64,000 nt of DNA from Opisthorchis felineus (Eukaryota; Platyhelminthes; Trematoda; Opisthorchiida; Opisthorchiidae). Within the stretch, counting starts at the first letter, position 1, and each line of letters begins with the position of its first letter. Under the pieces are notes generated by a model, which was given only the letters and a program-made list of their open reading frames with translations, did no database searches and was not told the origin of the DNA. Position numbers and translations under genes: made by a program. Location of the stretch: the NCBI GenBank assembly GCA_004794785.1, contig SJOL01006426.1:323156-387155 (forward strand), given 5' to 3'. Below, in pieces: positions 27,268 through 41,705 of this stretch.

Positions 27268-30200
27268 CTGTAGCAAAAATGAAGGCAGATGATGTCTAAG
27301 GACATCGTCCACAGGTACGTACTGTGAAGTCCTGGAACTCAAAAGAGCAAACGGTCACCCGTGTTTTGAACAGCATTTTAGGGAACATTTCAAAAGCACA
27401 GAACGGCGACGCCAAAAACGAGCATCACATAGTGCATAACGGAAGCCTTTTGAGATTCACAAGATTTTTTACAGCATATTGAAGTATATTCAAAATCAGA
27501 CCATTCGCATGATGATTCGGTCATCTGCCTATTCGCCCCAATGAGTTCATTTATTTGTCGTCTCACAATTCATACAATGACATAATTGTTCAGCTTTTTA
27601 CACGGTAGTGGAGTTTGATTTTTCCACAACTTTGGGTAAAACGATGAGTGGAAAAGTGTGTCATGTTCAAGTAAACTGTCTTCATTTTACCGATTTCCCA
27701 AATCACCCACTCAGTTAAGCAATCAAGCCGTCAACAGCATACATTATTTTCCCAATTTTCAGCAACGAAACCTGTTGCTTCGTATGTATAAGAGAGGTCA
27801 CACTCACATCACGTCCTTTTTGACCCATTGATCTCCCGAACTGAGCATTCAACACGCCGTCTAATCATGGATGCTACCTTTTGATAAAGTCTATGAAAAG
27901 GAGATTTATCACAATAATAATGAGAACACTAATTCCAACTTTTGTGCGTAGGCGCGGCCAACTCGATCAACTCGAATGAACTGTCCATCGATTGGCCAAC
28001 TAGGAACCAACACCACACCCGTAATTAATTTAGCTACATGGACACTGACTCTGCTCATTTCGTAAGGGAGGTAACCCAAACAAGGTTACCTAATTTCCTG
28101 AGAGGTACATATGTTGTGTGTGATGAATTCTGTATCGTGTTTGCTTGGTTGAGGACATTTATATCCCCGGGTACTCTACAAGATATGCAAAGCCTTTGTA
28201 TGAGTCGCCGGGTTTCCCAGACTGCCACATTTAATACAATGATTTACACATGCTTGAAATCTCATCAAGTCGGCTGCACACTTAAACAAGTCACCAGCGA
28301 CTATTTAGACATCTTAGCTGCGCAAAGCAAAATATTTAACAAAACCATGTTTCGCCGACCCTACTCCATTTCAATATCACCCGTTTTATTGCCAGTCAGT
28401 AAGGGGCAACTTTTCCCAGTCCCGTTGTGCCTATCATTAGATAAAGAGGAACATGTTGTGGGGTCACCTGCGAAGAAATAATGGTATCTGAATATGATGT
28501 TGGGCGGTTTCTAGAGTGCTGCCCCATAATATGGTACTTAAAGGAATGTTGGGGTAAACAGACCCAAATTGGATCAATTTTGTCGCTATGCTTGGAGTTA
28601 AAGTTAGTTCCCTCTTTGGCAAAGTAGTCTGTGATAACGCCATTTGCTTAGCTGCAACAGTAAATCGTCAGTTAAGGAAGTTTCAAAAATGCTAACTGAT
28701 TTGATGTTGATACGATAGCCAGAAAACTTATAGGGTGTGTTTACTATGTTAATTCATCCAAATCCGCTGGTTTAGGGCAACGATACAGTACCATACGTCT
28801 TCGGCGCGATGACTTGCAGAACGCCAGCTACAACACAGGATAATCACTCCAACTGTTAGCGCACTAACTACAATGCACGACGAGTGCCCAGATTTGCAGA
28901 CCATTTATGGAATGAAAGCTCTTTGAAGAACATGAGGAGAATTTACCTAAAGCCGATCGGTGGACAGTCCAGTGTGTTTTGGACATATTATTTTGACATA
29001 ATGACCGGAAGCGCTGCATACCGCGAACAAATGATGGCTATGTAATTGAATGTTAGGCTGGTGTCTGTCAAGTCGCCGAGTCATTTTCGGTATCGCATTC
29101 GTCAGTTCAAGGATCGCTTCCTTTGACAGTTTACACAGCTCTGATAAACTACCTTATAAGCTTTTAATGTGAACAAAAAATAGGCATACTGAGGAGCAGA
29201 GTATTAGAAGAACGGCTATCACCGAAGAAGAAGATGACGATAATTAAAGATGAGTCAGGACGGTTTCTACCCAGTGTGAGATGAATGATCTTGAAGCTCC
29301 CAACCAGCAATTTCTCCTTCACTTTGGCTTTCTCTCTTACCGAACAAAAAATTTGTTTTTTCCCTTAGAGACTGCTTTTTTATATATTGTCACTTGTTAT
29401 TGTTTGTTATTGGAATGTAAATTTTTGTATTCAGAATTCCAGGATACTTTTTTTCTCTTCCATGCTATTTGTTGTCAGAAATGCGAATGTTTTGCCACGT
29501 CTGTGGATTTCCTAAAAGGCCACCATGTGATTCAAAATGGCTACCCAGCCGGACAAGCAGCATACCTTTCCCTGTCCACCACACATTTCCACTTTTAATT
29601 GCACAACCTCACAAAATAGCTCGAAATTCCACTTATTTCCACATTATCTTCTCCAGTGAAAAAATGTGGCATTTTGAACCAGTACTTAGTGTCACTAAAC
29701 AGGATTCTCCTCTATTGGTAGGCCCTTGGATTTACTTTTTGGTCTCGCATACATATCACGGTCGATAATCTCTTTTAAGAGATAATATTACCAGGGGAAT
29801 TGGTGAGTTGTACCGAATGGAAGATAATCTTGGTTCCGGAGCATTTGAACTAAATAATGCGTTACGTGTAATCTATAGGGATGTCAGTGTGGGAAGAAGA
29901 GTCTCCCATTGGATGGTTTATTGATTCTGTATATACTTTTATGGCCATTTAGTAGATTCACTGGTGATATTCTTTGAAACTGTGCGAATTTCTTTTTAGT
30001 AGTGGAGAAGCTTCTTGCAAAGTGAATCGAAATCAACCCATTCAAAGGCGGAGACAAAAAGCGATGGCAGTCCTTTATATCTTATAAAATACACATATAT
30101 ATATACAAAATTTTGGTTAAAATAAATCCTACAACCAGGACCTTTTCGAAGTTAGGCCACTTCTATGATGATTCTGAACTGACGTTTCATGTAGGCAAAG

Positions 30201-31480
30201 AGTTTGAGTCAGTCCTTCAGAGTGAAAGATGCGAAATAGGAAGAAAAACCACGCTCGGCAGCGTACTAGTATACAGGAATTTAGCTACCTGGACTTGAAA
30301 CATATTTCTACACTCTGTTTTTCATTACTTTGCCGCTCTGAATACTAGCTTGGACTTTTGGATATCATCTATATTCGGTGGTTACCTTAGTTTTAATGTG
30401 GATCCGGCTTTCTCAACAGAAACTCTCGGACAATTGTCGTCTGCATTTGTCCTTCATGAACAACCGCAGTTTTCTCCCCCACGCTCACTTGCCTTGGTTC
30501 TTCTTTTTGTTGTGTTTCACCGCTCTCTTTTGAATGCGTGATTGAAAAATTTGCCGAAGTTATCTTGTAAAGCCGGCATCGCTTTGGCGGAGTCTACCGT
30601 TTGCAACGTCGGTCAATCTTCTCTTCATCGAAAAATATTACTTAATTTTTAACACATAGCCAGCCACCCAAGATTCCTCCAAACATTGTTGGACAGTGGA
30701 AGGGCTTTTCTCCACATAACTGCTTATTTTTCTGACCGTTGGCAATGCAGCTTCAAAGAATAAAATACTGTGTCTACAAAGTCAACCGGTCACGCAAGTT
30801 CAAAAGCCTACGTAAGTAAATAATATTGAAACTAAGTAGCACGCCCAATAGCACGAAGGAAGTGCAAAGCCCTTTTGAAACACACCTTCTGTCACCGACT
30901 ATGGTCCTCTTTCAACAACGTCGAACTTGGTAAACTCAACTTATTCGGCCTCCAAATGCATCATCACAGTTCACCTTCTCTGAGGACTGGCCAAACATTG
31001 TCAAATGAATATACAACAAATCGTAAACGCTGCTTTATCGGCTGAAAGCTGGAACTGCTCCCGGGCCAGATTTTCTGTGGTCTCCATCGCCCAAGAATCA
31101 TCATCCAGCCCATCACAGTTATGTTTCCTCAGTTTCCTTCTCCTAAGGACTGCAAATCTGCTGGCATGCAGTAACAATCGAAGGACCAAACGAAGTAAAA
31201 CTACCGCAGAGGGCGATTAAATTCACATCCGTGCTTTTTGGACCTGTCGGATTCTTCATTTTCTGCCTGGTTAAGTTCTGGTGCGGCGTCCTTGAAAAAC
31301 AATATTTTAAACAACTTGCCTGCTATCACTTTTGATAGCGCTCTCTGATTAAATTCACAGGGTCTGAATCTGATTTCTCTTCATATCCACCTTTGAAGAA
31401 TTCTATTTTGACCAGATTTCAGTGATGGTAACCTCTTTAATAACCTGAAACAAACGTGCTTCGCGTTGTCCGATACTTTT
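27268..31480. other. No gene recognised
   Basis: A 147-codon frame (28,038-28,481) and overlapping frames at 29,281-29,768 have no known motif. A very good acceptor (TTCTCTTCCATGC...GTCAG|, 29,476) opens the latter but no matching donor was settled on. A short AT run lies at 30,094-30,105. Confidence 0.5.
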
Positions 31481-31625
31481 TTGCAGCACTAACCCCATTG
31501 TGTTACGTTTATCTTGGCTTATGTAAATAAAATTTTTCCAGTCTCTTGCTGAACATCTAGACTTGGTTACCTGAAATAACTCTGGACAGGGACTGACGTC
31601 CGAAACATATTGAATAAAATCTACC
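31481..31625 (+). repeat. Penelope-type 3' end remnant
   Basis: CCTGAAATAACTC precedes a GGAC...GTCC stem (31,584-31,587 with 31,598-31,601), then CGAAAC and, a few bases on, AATAAAAT (31,613-31,620). This is the arrangement of a Penelope-like element terminus (hammerhead-like fold, then a poly-A-signal-like tail). No RT remains were found to the left, so it is probably a 5'-truncated copy. Confidence 0.45.
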
Positions 31626-34600
31626 TATGTCGATGTGCTGGTGTACCTTTGCAACAAGAAGAATTTATCCTTTTTCTTTAGCACTCTCTTTGCTTAATAA
31701 TTGCCATGGGTTGTTGAAATTAAAAATGATACGTCATGTTTAATGACCTGAGAGATAATTTTAGTAGTCTCCGCTACCATACGCAACTGAATTTTTGAAT
31801 AGCAACCAGAACATCATCGTGTCGAATTTTTATCCTCGGCTAAGTGCACGCTGACGTTGCTGAAACATAAAATTACACCTATGGCTTCAATCCAATTAAG
31901 AGAGTTTTTAAACATGAAACACGTTGTTACAAACAGCACACTAAAAGTGAAGTGATTCTGTGGGATCTTATATTGTCCGCCTGATGGGCTGTCTAAATTA
32001 TACGAGCCAAAGGAAGTGGACACCAATCTGGATTTGGTTAGAATCATCTGGAATTGTGAAAAAAACTGGTCAACAAATCTTCCTTGTTACGAATTGGGAT
32101 TAGCCAGTCACCAAGTAGTCATGGACTTCAAATGGCAGGTTGCTTGTCATTGTCGAGTTGATATGTAAGGCCATCCCATGCCCCACAGCAAAGATACGCC
32201 CGCGAACTCCTTGAATTAGAGAGACTGTCGGTAGAATAACAAGCGTTGCATTACGTCAGTGATATACCCAGACCATATGGCATGTTTTTTTACTCTGTGT
32301 TTATATCTCATTTGTGTGTGCCTCCCCCAAAGCTAAAATAACACAGTTTTTACCGACCAGTTGGCGACAGTCCGAAACCAATTGTTGGCCCAATGGGTTG
32401 TGAGTGCTAGTTTTCCATAACTTTCAAATCCGGAAGATTGACTCAATGATTAACCATATTAAGTTTATCCTGAGCACAACCTTAGGCTGAAATTACTTCA
32501 AAGCGGATGCCTGAGCACTGTGAGTAAATGATGACATCAGACGGGCTTCAGTAACAGACTCTTCTGGGTAATAGTTAAATTAGTCATATCATCATTAAAT
32601 ATCGTTTCGACATTTCTTTCGTTTAACCTACAGAAGTGATGAAGAACACTTCTATTCATGGATGATTTATCGCTGAAACGTGGAATTTATTTAAAAGCTG
32701 AGCAGGTTACCAGGGTCGACGAACAAGGATTATTGGTGCAACGCCAACCATTAGTAAAAGATAGTGTGGCTCATATCAGCAAAACTTACTCACATGACAC
32801 CGGCTAGTTGGTCCACTTTAAACGTTCAATGTGTAGCTTATGTAACCGCACCGTATAATATCGTAATTGGTTCCCGGTCACTAACTTGTGAAACAAAATA
32901 TATTGGTGAGCAAATTCTTGAGGTTAGGTTAAAATCACGAGTTATACCAAGAACAACACAGCTGCAGGTGGAACATCGACCTAATAATTCTTACTCAGCC
33001 AATAGTGAGCGTGATCACCAACTAGGTTTAGGTTAGGACTGATCTATGAAAATTTCCAACTGTATTACAGAAAAAGGCAGGGGGGTGTGTTCCATCATGT
33101 GTGACAGCAATTACTTGAAGGTGGCTGACGTAACACTTGCACAAAGCGTTCCATACGCAAATAGGCATAATCTGTGTGAAGAATATCCCGAGAGAACGAA
33201 TGGTAATTTTATAAATAGTCAGTGAAAAATTCAATGCCAAAGCAAGTAACCAGATACTCTTGACAGGCCAAACTCACAGGTTTTTAGTGGACTCCGTGGT
33301 TGCATCCTGAACCGGAAAATTACTCACACAAATGGTTCACAGCAAAGTAATGGCAAAATTTCAAGCTTTGTTGTTAACTGTACGTGTAGGATAAATACTA
33401 ACATCCTTCATTAGCGAACAATCACCCCTTGGCTGTATAAAGCAATAATCAATCGATGCAAATCGATGCATATGCCGTATACAGCTCATTTCGATTAGTG
33501 TAACAAAGTGGGATGCTTTTGCGAAAAACGAGCTGCCTCGTTTCTCCTGGTGGACCAGATGTCCCAAGGGTTAACACTTTGGATTCTCCTTTTAACAAGC
33601 CGGGCTTGGAATCGGGCATGGACGCCTTCAAACGGGTTGCCAGTGTCGTCTTCAAAGTTGTGTAAATATGTTGTTTCGTCACTTAAACACGTGAAAGGCT
33701 ACTCAGGAAGACACGGGTAAGGCATGCTGAGGAGAATGGTTCGATAGATTCTGGGGGCAGCAAAGCAGAATTAGGATTTGTTGAGTGGTATGGCGATTAT
33801 AGTCTTGCCATGGAAGTAGACATATGTGCCATTCAATCAAAGTACATCAGGTCCGTTCCAGTTAACCGTAAATTGGTCCCGTGCCTGACAGTGTACTAAA
33901 GTCAGTTGACATTATGCTGTAAACCCGGCTGCAGTAGCTCCACTGACTACTATTCGTTACTTGCAAATGAAGGGGTAGCAGTGATATACGCGCAATTCAG
34001 GACTTGGCTGAAATCCTTCAAAACAAACGATTTTAGCGAACGACAGTGGGTTTAACTGTCCAGTATTTGTTTTGGGGACGTATGGGTATCTTCACATTGA
34101 GGACGGGAGCTACAGTGTAGTAATGCGCAGAACACGTTGCTGAACCACATATTTCTTTGTACGAAACCAAACGCTTCGTATCCCGAGGTATTTTACAAAA
34201 AGACGGTTACATATCCCACCCTTTCGTGGCTATGTACGGACGAAGATTAATTCAGTACATCGATCTGAGTCCTACAAAGATACACAGGATCGTTCTAAAT
34301 ATATGAAGTTCACATGCATATATTCTTAAAATTACCCTTAACTGGATTGGGAATGACTCATGCATTATTGGCCACTGTTTGCTTAATTATAAAAAATCGA
34401 TGAAATATTCTCGATCATTGTTGTTGACTATCCAGGAGACTAGTAGCTTTTGTTGAATGAGAGTGAGTCACACAATAATGATGTAACCGACGATTAGTGT
34501 TAAGTATCCGATTAAGAACCAAATGCAATTTCTGATATTGTGGTAGGAAGTACATCTCCACAGAACATTAATAAACTGTCATTATGGATTGGTATCATCC

Positions 34601-37600
34601 TAGAGGTTATCTCTTCCTTTCAGGTCTGAACACTAAGCTCACCCAATGGAAAAATATGGTCACGATGGCAGGTTAATATGTGGCCAGATTCGACGGCTGT
34701 TAGTAGAGTTTATCCGTTTTTTGTCGGAGTGTTGTGTTGTAGGGGAATGGTTGCTGGCAGGTGTGTCAGGAATTAACCTACAAGGCTAAGTTGCTATCGT
34801 CGAAGGCTGGATGCAGAGTTTTTTCGTGTTCCCATGCTTTTTATCTCGGCCTGAAAATCTGGAACCATATTTCCGTTGGTTTTCTTGTATTGTTTCATCC
34901 CGGGTCCGAGTTCCTTTTGTCTTCTTGGATCAATCACTGAGGGTAACGGGGTGCATTCTGCATATTTCGCCTACTTCTGGGTAGAAAAAGAGATATTTTC
35001 ATCCCGATTGATAAATATTTTCAATTGTGGTTTGGATAAATTTTGGGAATATTAAGACAGTAGAGACTTTTGTAGAGTATTCGAAGCCTCTGAAGTCAAG
35101 ACTTAACCCACGGGGAAGCGGAGGCTCACTTACTTAGAATACAGTGCACAGGGAACTAAAACTCATAGTGTTAGTGCTTCGACACCCGTTGTCCAAAGCG
35201 GTGCTGTATTCTTGGTTCTCATAAACATTTGCATCGGATCATTTATAGCACCAGCGTTCATGTTAAGTAGTTGGGCGATTGGATCGTGCGGATTTCGGGA
35301 CCGACTTGTGTAACCCGTCCTACTTGGGAGAAAGCAATATAATTTATTTCATGATTATGGGCATTCTAGTTTCTTGGGTCACACATTCCTGTCGCAGTAA
35401 ACAGCAGTATCTCACCCACAGACTGCCTTGGAAAAAGCATTATCGTATAACGTGGCCTTCGGGTTTTCGTCCGGCTGCAGGCAAGTTGGGTTCAGTCCGG
35501 TGTTTCCTGTAAGCACATTACAGGATTGAAATTCTACCTCAAGATATGCCGGCTGTTCCAAACAGTCAAATTCGCCACTGTGAAATAACCACCGACAGTA
35601 CTGAACTGTTCACAACAGCGAAATTTTCAAACATTCAACTTAGTGCATTTGCTTTAAACCTAATAAAGAGGGAAAATGTACATTAATACATTTTTTATTT
35701 CTCAAGAAACAGAGCAGGGCCTCTTCCCCTGACAAATTTTGAACGATTTCACCAAAGAGCAGTGAGGTGTGCATTACTGACTACTTATAAAGACGAAAGA
35801 GCTGTACTACGCTCCTATGGTTTTCAGTGTAGGTTAGCTTTGCTTACGGGAGAAAATCCCGATTTTAAAGTCTAACTATACTGTAAGCAGCTCAAAAGGA
35901 AGAATGATTCAAGTAAAAAATCCACATGAGAAGTCACCATTGGAACAGTCGGATAAAGCCTGACCACATGATGTGAATTACATGAGCAAAGGGTGAGTGA
36001 AGCTGTATCTTAATTGTGCGTTGCTCACGCTGCTGAGCAGCCTACTACTAGCTGGGAAGTCGTGGGCCATAATCTCGTTGAAGATATCTGGACTAAATTG
36101 CTTGTGAATTATGTTTGATGATAGGTATATGCCAATTATTCCGAAAATCCGTGACTTCTATTAATGTTTTGGGAAGCTACCTCAAAAACGTCCCCGCAGT
36201 TCAAAGCAAAACCTACTTAACGGTGTGGATACAGTTTTTTAGTTTTAAGTACGCATCAGAATTTGATATCAAAATTGTTTTTGAGAGTGAGAGATCAGTC
36301 TCTCGCGTCAAGAGTGATCTAGTACTAACTACATGTCATGAGCAACTTTTTCGCAACACCGTCCTCTAGAGCGGGCAAAAGGATCGTGCATGAAAAAAAC
36401 ACGCATGTCTGACATCGGCATGAGGGGATTTCAGGCAGCACTACTCTCAGATGGACACAATCCGACTGCGCACTCATCTCGTATTTTTGACCGGAAGATT
36501 CATTTCAGATACCAGCCAAATCTATATGAACTACATTACGGGATCCTCCTTGTTTTTTCTGGCAAGTTTCTTCCCCTATAGTTGCCTGCTTACCGTGAGT
36601 ATTGCAGTGGTATGACTTTGGTATCCAAATAGGCTAGTTGATCCACTGATCCAGGGAATTATCTGCGTCTTCGTCCATCTGAACACAAAATGGATCCACT
36701 GGCATCTATTAACTAATCACTCATTTGTTAACTTGCGCAGATGGTTGTCTCCGCAAATCTCTTCTTAAGCCAAGTAATCTGACGGTTTTTGGAGCACACT
36801 GATAACAGCGGAGTACTTCCCATCTACTAGGGATATATGCATGTGTCATACCAAAAAAGCAAGCCTTGACACTTTGCTTATCTGAACCCAGTGGTTTTGA
36901 TCACAGTCGTCCCGCTATGTTCTTCGGCCTTAGACCATTGTTCTTCCAACGTACTGGGCACCATTAAAATCATTAACCCATAAGCAACCCGTCGGAGGTC
37001 TACAGTACCGACTGACCCAACAGCTGCACGACGTTGAACTTGATTGTCAGCGACTTTGTCGCACGACGAGATGGCCTCTTCAGAGAAGGTAGTATTTTTA
37101 TCGCACCACTGCATTATCTGTGTAGCACTCGATACAACATATCACCTTTCTTATAAAATCTTCCTTCACCCGAATTTGTCTGGAAACGACGCGGCCCAGT
37201 AAATATTTATGTAGAGTTATTCCATACGTCCAGGTCGTACCAGGCTCCTTTCAAGCACTGAACCATGTATTACTGGGGAAATTTCCGTGGTCGCAACCAC
37301 CGCAATTGAATGTCATCCACCAGGCTTCATAGCTGAGCGCACTGACTGCTAGATTTTGTTATCCATGTGTGTGTTTAGGGCGTTGAGATCGTCTGTATTG
37401 AATAGGCTGTCATCTGACTCAGTGAACTTGATGTCAGTCAAAAATCTCCCGCAGACTTCTTTCTATGGATGAGGTGTCCCAGTTACATACACAGACAAAA
37501 GTAGGCAGACATTTTCTTACTACTCAACAAAACATAATCAACATCGAAACAGTGGTGCAGTCTGCTTCATTCTCGTTCGTATTATCGGCTACTGAGCATG

Positions 37601-38605
37601 TTTTATTCCAGACCCGTATTGGGTGTAGTCAGTTTCCTGTATTATTTTATTGTCGAGTTGAGTATGACTGAGGGTACCTAGGTCGGTTTGGCATCGTTCC
37701 AAGGCCATGGCAACACATAGTTTGCTATTTCCCGGGTCTGTCACCTCCATTCTCGATGACTGTTTTTGATCACTTCGTTTGGCGCTCAGAAAAATGACTT
37801 GACGACGGATTCTTTTTCCAGTGACAATTCTACATAAGACGAACATGTCAGAGCCGGACATAGTTGACTAAGGGGGACTGGCCCAGTCCAAGTATGTAAG
37901 GACCAAGGCATGGGTACTTCACTTCTAATGCTGCTATGTGAAGCAAGTACATGCCCAGCGACACAGGGCTCTTGGTTTCTATAAGTGCTCTGGCCGTAGG
38001 TGCCTGTAGTCAGTTAAACCATCGGATGAGAAGCACATGCGCGTTCTTAGTGCCGAAATTTTCTAACCAGTTTTTTCCATTTGGGAGGTAGCACTGCCAC
38101 TTTTATATACATAACTAGACGTGCTTGCCACTTGTTGAAATAATCGTAATGCTCTCAGACTTCTGTCGTAGCAAATAAATAGGATCACTTCCCCCCTGAA
38201 GCCTAGTCGGTAGAACAAGGTTACATATGTTGTTTATTATATTATATGTATGGTTAATATAAAAAATACACACATTCTTCGAAACAAAACTTTCATACTC
38301 CAATGCCACTGATGAAGTCTCTGAGAATTATGTACAGTCCATACTGATTTTGCCCTTCATATTTCACAGCATGTTCGCAAAAGGCATCTCCAGAATTTTC
38401 CGGCATCCGGAATTCATTCGCTGCTAAATTATGTTGAACTACACTGTACCTGCGCAAATTTGCTCAAGTAGTGGTGATCCGCAAGGGGCTGGAGGTCATA
38501 GTGTTTTAAAGCTACTGATCTAAACATGCTGAACTTAGATCGGAGGTCTGCTGCAAGTCACCAGCATGTTTACGCATATTGGCATAACTCAAATTAAGTC
38601 AGGTA
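31626..38605. other. No gene recognised apart from the weak SINE-like head at 33.6 kb
   Basis: Frames at 36,115-36,581 (+) and 36,878-37,114 (-) are open but carry no motif I can name. The rest is stop-dense. Confidence 0.5.
33555..33625 (+). other. Possible tRNA-like SINE head
   Basis: TCCCAAGGGTTAACACTTTGG resembles an A-box half of a tRNA-derived repeat, and GCCGGGCTTGGAATCGGGC (33,599-33,617) resembles the T arm with its B box. The spacing is about 40 bases, close to that in a tRNA. No acceptor stem was found, so it is not called as a tRNA gene. Confidence 0.2.
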
Positions 38606-38705
38606 AGTAAACCTCTCGCTTATCATATACTTCAAACAAATGTGCTTCACAATGGGCGCCTCGTGCTTCAGTTGGTCCTATATTCGAGTTTTCACGGCTT
38701 GTCAC
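38606..38705 (-). repeat. Fragment of the 292-bp-period repeat
   Basis: ATACTTCAAACAAATGTGCTTC followed by GGGCGCCTCGTGCTTCAGTTGG and ATATTCGAG matches the middle of the unit at 59,825-59,890 with scattered changes. Neither end of the unit is recognisable, so boundaries are approximate. Confidence 0.55.
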
Positions 38706-39869
38706 TTGCTTGGCAGAAGGCTACTCTTCAACTGCGTCCGTGAGAAGCTGCAATTACCGTTTGTTGTCACTGCCAATGAAAGGTAGTCCTTCAGCCTTGA
38801 TGGTGGTGGCAACTAGTAACTAACCAGCAGACCTGGCCATAAACAACTGAGTTGAGTCGTAGCTCATCAGCTTACGCGCCACAGCCTAGTAAATCGATTG
38901 TTAAATAGCCTCAGAGAAATGGAAGTGAAAATGCTTGACCCTAAAGTTTTTGTTTGACTCCGAACACCAGCCCTAGTACATTTGCACGAGGTTCCTGAAG
39001 ATGCAGCGAAGTACTGCACTTTTACCAGGCGAAATATTGCGATACTGTCATCTTGAGAAGGTTTACAACATCCCAGTAAAATGGAAACGGATAACAGAGA
39101 AGTTGGACTATTGCGATGTTCTCATCTCCAAAAAGAATGTAGACTCGGAAAAATGACTGAACAGGGGCACATGATATGAAGCGCGGACATTCAATGCACC
39201 ATTTCTGAACTTTTGAACTAAATCATGATTTAAATATAGTGTGCCATGTTGATGAAAGGAAAACAAAATTCGCCAGAGTCCTTTAGTTGAATTGTTGTGT
39301 CGGTAGCCTTCAAAACCAAAGTGTATTATTGGGACAGAAGTAAAATATTTTCGTACAAACCCTCAAAATTAATACTTCTCCCATTCATCAGTAGACGTTG
39401 GAAGATCACACCACTCTGGAGCACTAAACAAACCAGAATTCAATTTAGAATAGGTAAACGGGTAGAGCAATAGAGTAGCATGAGTTATCTAGGATGCTTG
39501 TAACCTTCTTAAGTGCTTAGCAGTAAAAAACTTGCTGAGTTGATTTACCAACGAGTCGACTTTTAATTAGTGGGTTCAATGTCGTCTGAGAACTTTATTT
39601 AATCCCGCACTCGAGAGAAAGGAAAGGCGCACAAAAGGTCGTTTTATCCAGCTAACTGCAGGCAAACCATGCAGTGGGCTTTGTGTAACGGTTTGCTAAA
39701 CGTCGTTTGAAGTGTTGCTGAAAAATAATTGTGTCCGCCAGTTGAGGCAGGATGACTTCTGACCAACATGATCATTGGGTTGATAAATATATATTTTTTC
39801 TGTGACCGACGACAAATGAACAAACCCTCATGTGACAGCTGATATGTTCCAATGGTAACCTGTCATTTG

Positions 39870-41570
39870 ACCGCTTTCGCTTTTGTTCAAACAATAAGCC
39901 AAGTTATGCTCATTAAAAGTCCGTATAAAGGGAATGATATGATGATTACGGATAAGGATGAATATCTTGATAAGCTGTTCTCGCTCCTCAGTGACCATGT
40001 CAAATTCGGAAGCCACCGGGACAGAGACAAAACCAGCCATAATGAGGATAAGATGCCTAGCACCTTGAAGCAAATGAACAATGCAGTTAATACTACGTTG
40101 ACCACCCTTGATAACATCAAATTCCTAGGACCTGTTATTCCGAGACTCAGTGGACTACCTAAAATCCAAAAACCAGATTGTCCACTTAGACCCACCGTCG
40201 ACACGTTCAGATCCTCATATCATGTCACTGGTAAGTGGCTAGCGTAAACTATTGAACCGGTTGGTCGTAGGATTCGTCAATATCACCACCACGGGTTCAC
40301 ATTCCTAGACCTCGTCAAGAAAGGGAATGTGAAAAAGAAGCGCATGATCCCGGTAAATCTGTCTTCTTTCCACAGTAATGTCCTGCTCATAGTAGCTATC
40401 CATTATCTGTGTAATTATATAGACCTGAAGATTCATATTAATAATCTAAAGTACTTATTATGGCGTTGCAAATTTGATGCACAATTTTATTTCAACGGGC
40501 GCTGTCCCAGGAAGTTGATGGTATCGTAATGAGTTATCCACTAGGTCAAATCCTCACCAGTGTTTTTATAGGACACCTTCAGAGCCATTAACGTCACTTG
40601 AATATGAAAAAGTAGACTTCTACCGGCGATATATAGGTGATATATACGCCATCATAGACAAACCCGCAGACCTACCGGGGATTTTAACGAAGCTAAAAAC
40701 ACATCGGGTCATTCGGTTTACATCCGGAGAGGAAAATAACGGATCATTCCATTTCCTGAACGTACAGCTCCTGAGGACAACTAATGGCTCAATCAAACGT
40801 TCGGTTTACCGAAAAGGGACTTGGATGGTACAATACACCAACTTCTTCAGCTTTGTCCCACTGAGACATAGACGAAATGTAGCTTGGTGTCTTGCTAACA
40901 GGGTAAGAAAAGTTCCCTCTGAAAGCGAACCTAAAGCCGAAATTCACTCGCTGGCTAGCGTGCTTCGTAAAGGTCACTATTCAACTTCATTTCAAAACAC
41001 ATGACTGCTAAATCTGCGGAAACCAAAATTGGTCAAAGCCGAAAGGAAACCCACACACATCAGTCTTCTTTTAAAAGGGGATCTGGCCGCAGACTATCAC
41101 ACTCGGCGTCTACATTACGTACTTCAAGAACCCGTTCCAGCCGACCCACTCAAATAGTCGTTCACGACTACTCAGCTGATGCCCCTACATCTCAACTATA
41201 AGCTAACGATTCACACTCAGATCATGGTATTATCCTCGTTCACATAGTAACAGCAGAATACATGAGGCGAACGACACGACAGGTATGCAAGAGAATAAAG
41301 AAGCGTAATGGCTGACAGTCGGATCCAGAAGGTCTAGTACTAACGCAGTTGTCACTCACTTGGCGGACACGAGTCAAGCAGTTAATTCTAAAAACAATTC
41401 CCGAGTGGTGCACCAAGCGACCATCTACATACGAAGATCCAGTTGTTACTGTTAGGCCGCAGCCGAGGCAACTCGATTCGCTCACGCAACCCAAGTTTTT
41501 GCACTCAGAAAGCGTTTGTACACGCACTGAATATCCCATAGATACTCCGGCCAATCCATCGTAACCTGAA
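39870..41570 (+). pseudogene. Penelope-like element pseudogene (RT to C-terminal domain)
   Basis: Three frames must be joined. The first (39,852-40,247) ends with PRLSGLPKIQKP and CPLRP, the Penelope RT signature usually written LPKIHKPG.PLRPI. The second (about 40,300-40,530) gives AIHYLCNYIDL, then YFNGR leading into MSYPLG (normally MGSPLG). The third (about 40,590-40,981) gives FYRRYIGDIYAI, where YIGD replaces Y.DD and so one catalytic Asp is lost, then FHFLNVQL and SVYRKGTW. After the stop come KPTHISLLLKGDLAAD (about 41,052-41,100), WLTVGSRRSS..VVTHL (about 41,305-41,355, matching the back half of the GIY-YIG endonuclease region) and QKAFVHALNIP (about 41,505-41,540). Penelope-like proteins copy RNA from nicked DNA ends; this copy cannot be functional. 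Confidence 0.9.
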
Positions 41571-41705
41571 CAGTTTTCATACTTTACCCACATACTCTAC
41601 TTGACCCTTGTTTCACTTGTATGGATCGGTCGCTTTTAGTTTTGTGGTCTCTTTATGTGCACTGACAAGAAGAGATGTCGGAAACATTAGTGTCCGTCAA
41701 TTTAT
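41571..41705 (+). mobile_element. 3' untranslated end of the Penelope-like element
   Basis: This directly follows the decayed C-terminal coding part. Near its end is CTGA at 41,662-41,665, a short hairpin (GACA pairing with TGTC at 41,664-41,679) and GAAAC at 41,681-41,685. The same CTGA-hairpin-GAAAC order ends other short repeat pieces in the window (2,079, 3,690, 31,602 and 49,260). It resembles the CUGAUGA...GAAA core order of hammerhead ribozymes, which Penelope-like elements are known to carry, but here the CUGAUGA box is not intact. The right boundary is a guess. Confidence 0.5.

Noticed and set aside
28038..28481. 147-codon plus-strand frame
   Set aside because: No motif, no good flanking splice sites, and composition is not distinctive.
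36878..37114. 78-codon minus-strand frame with protein-like composition
   Set aside because: The acceptor upstream is poor in pyrimidines and no family is recognised.
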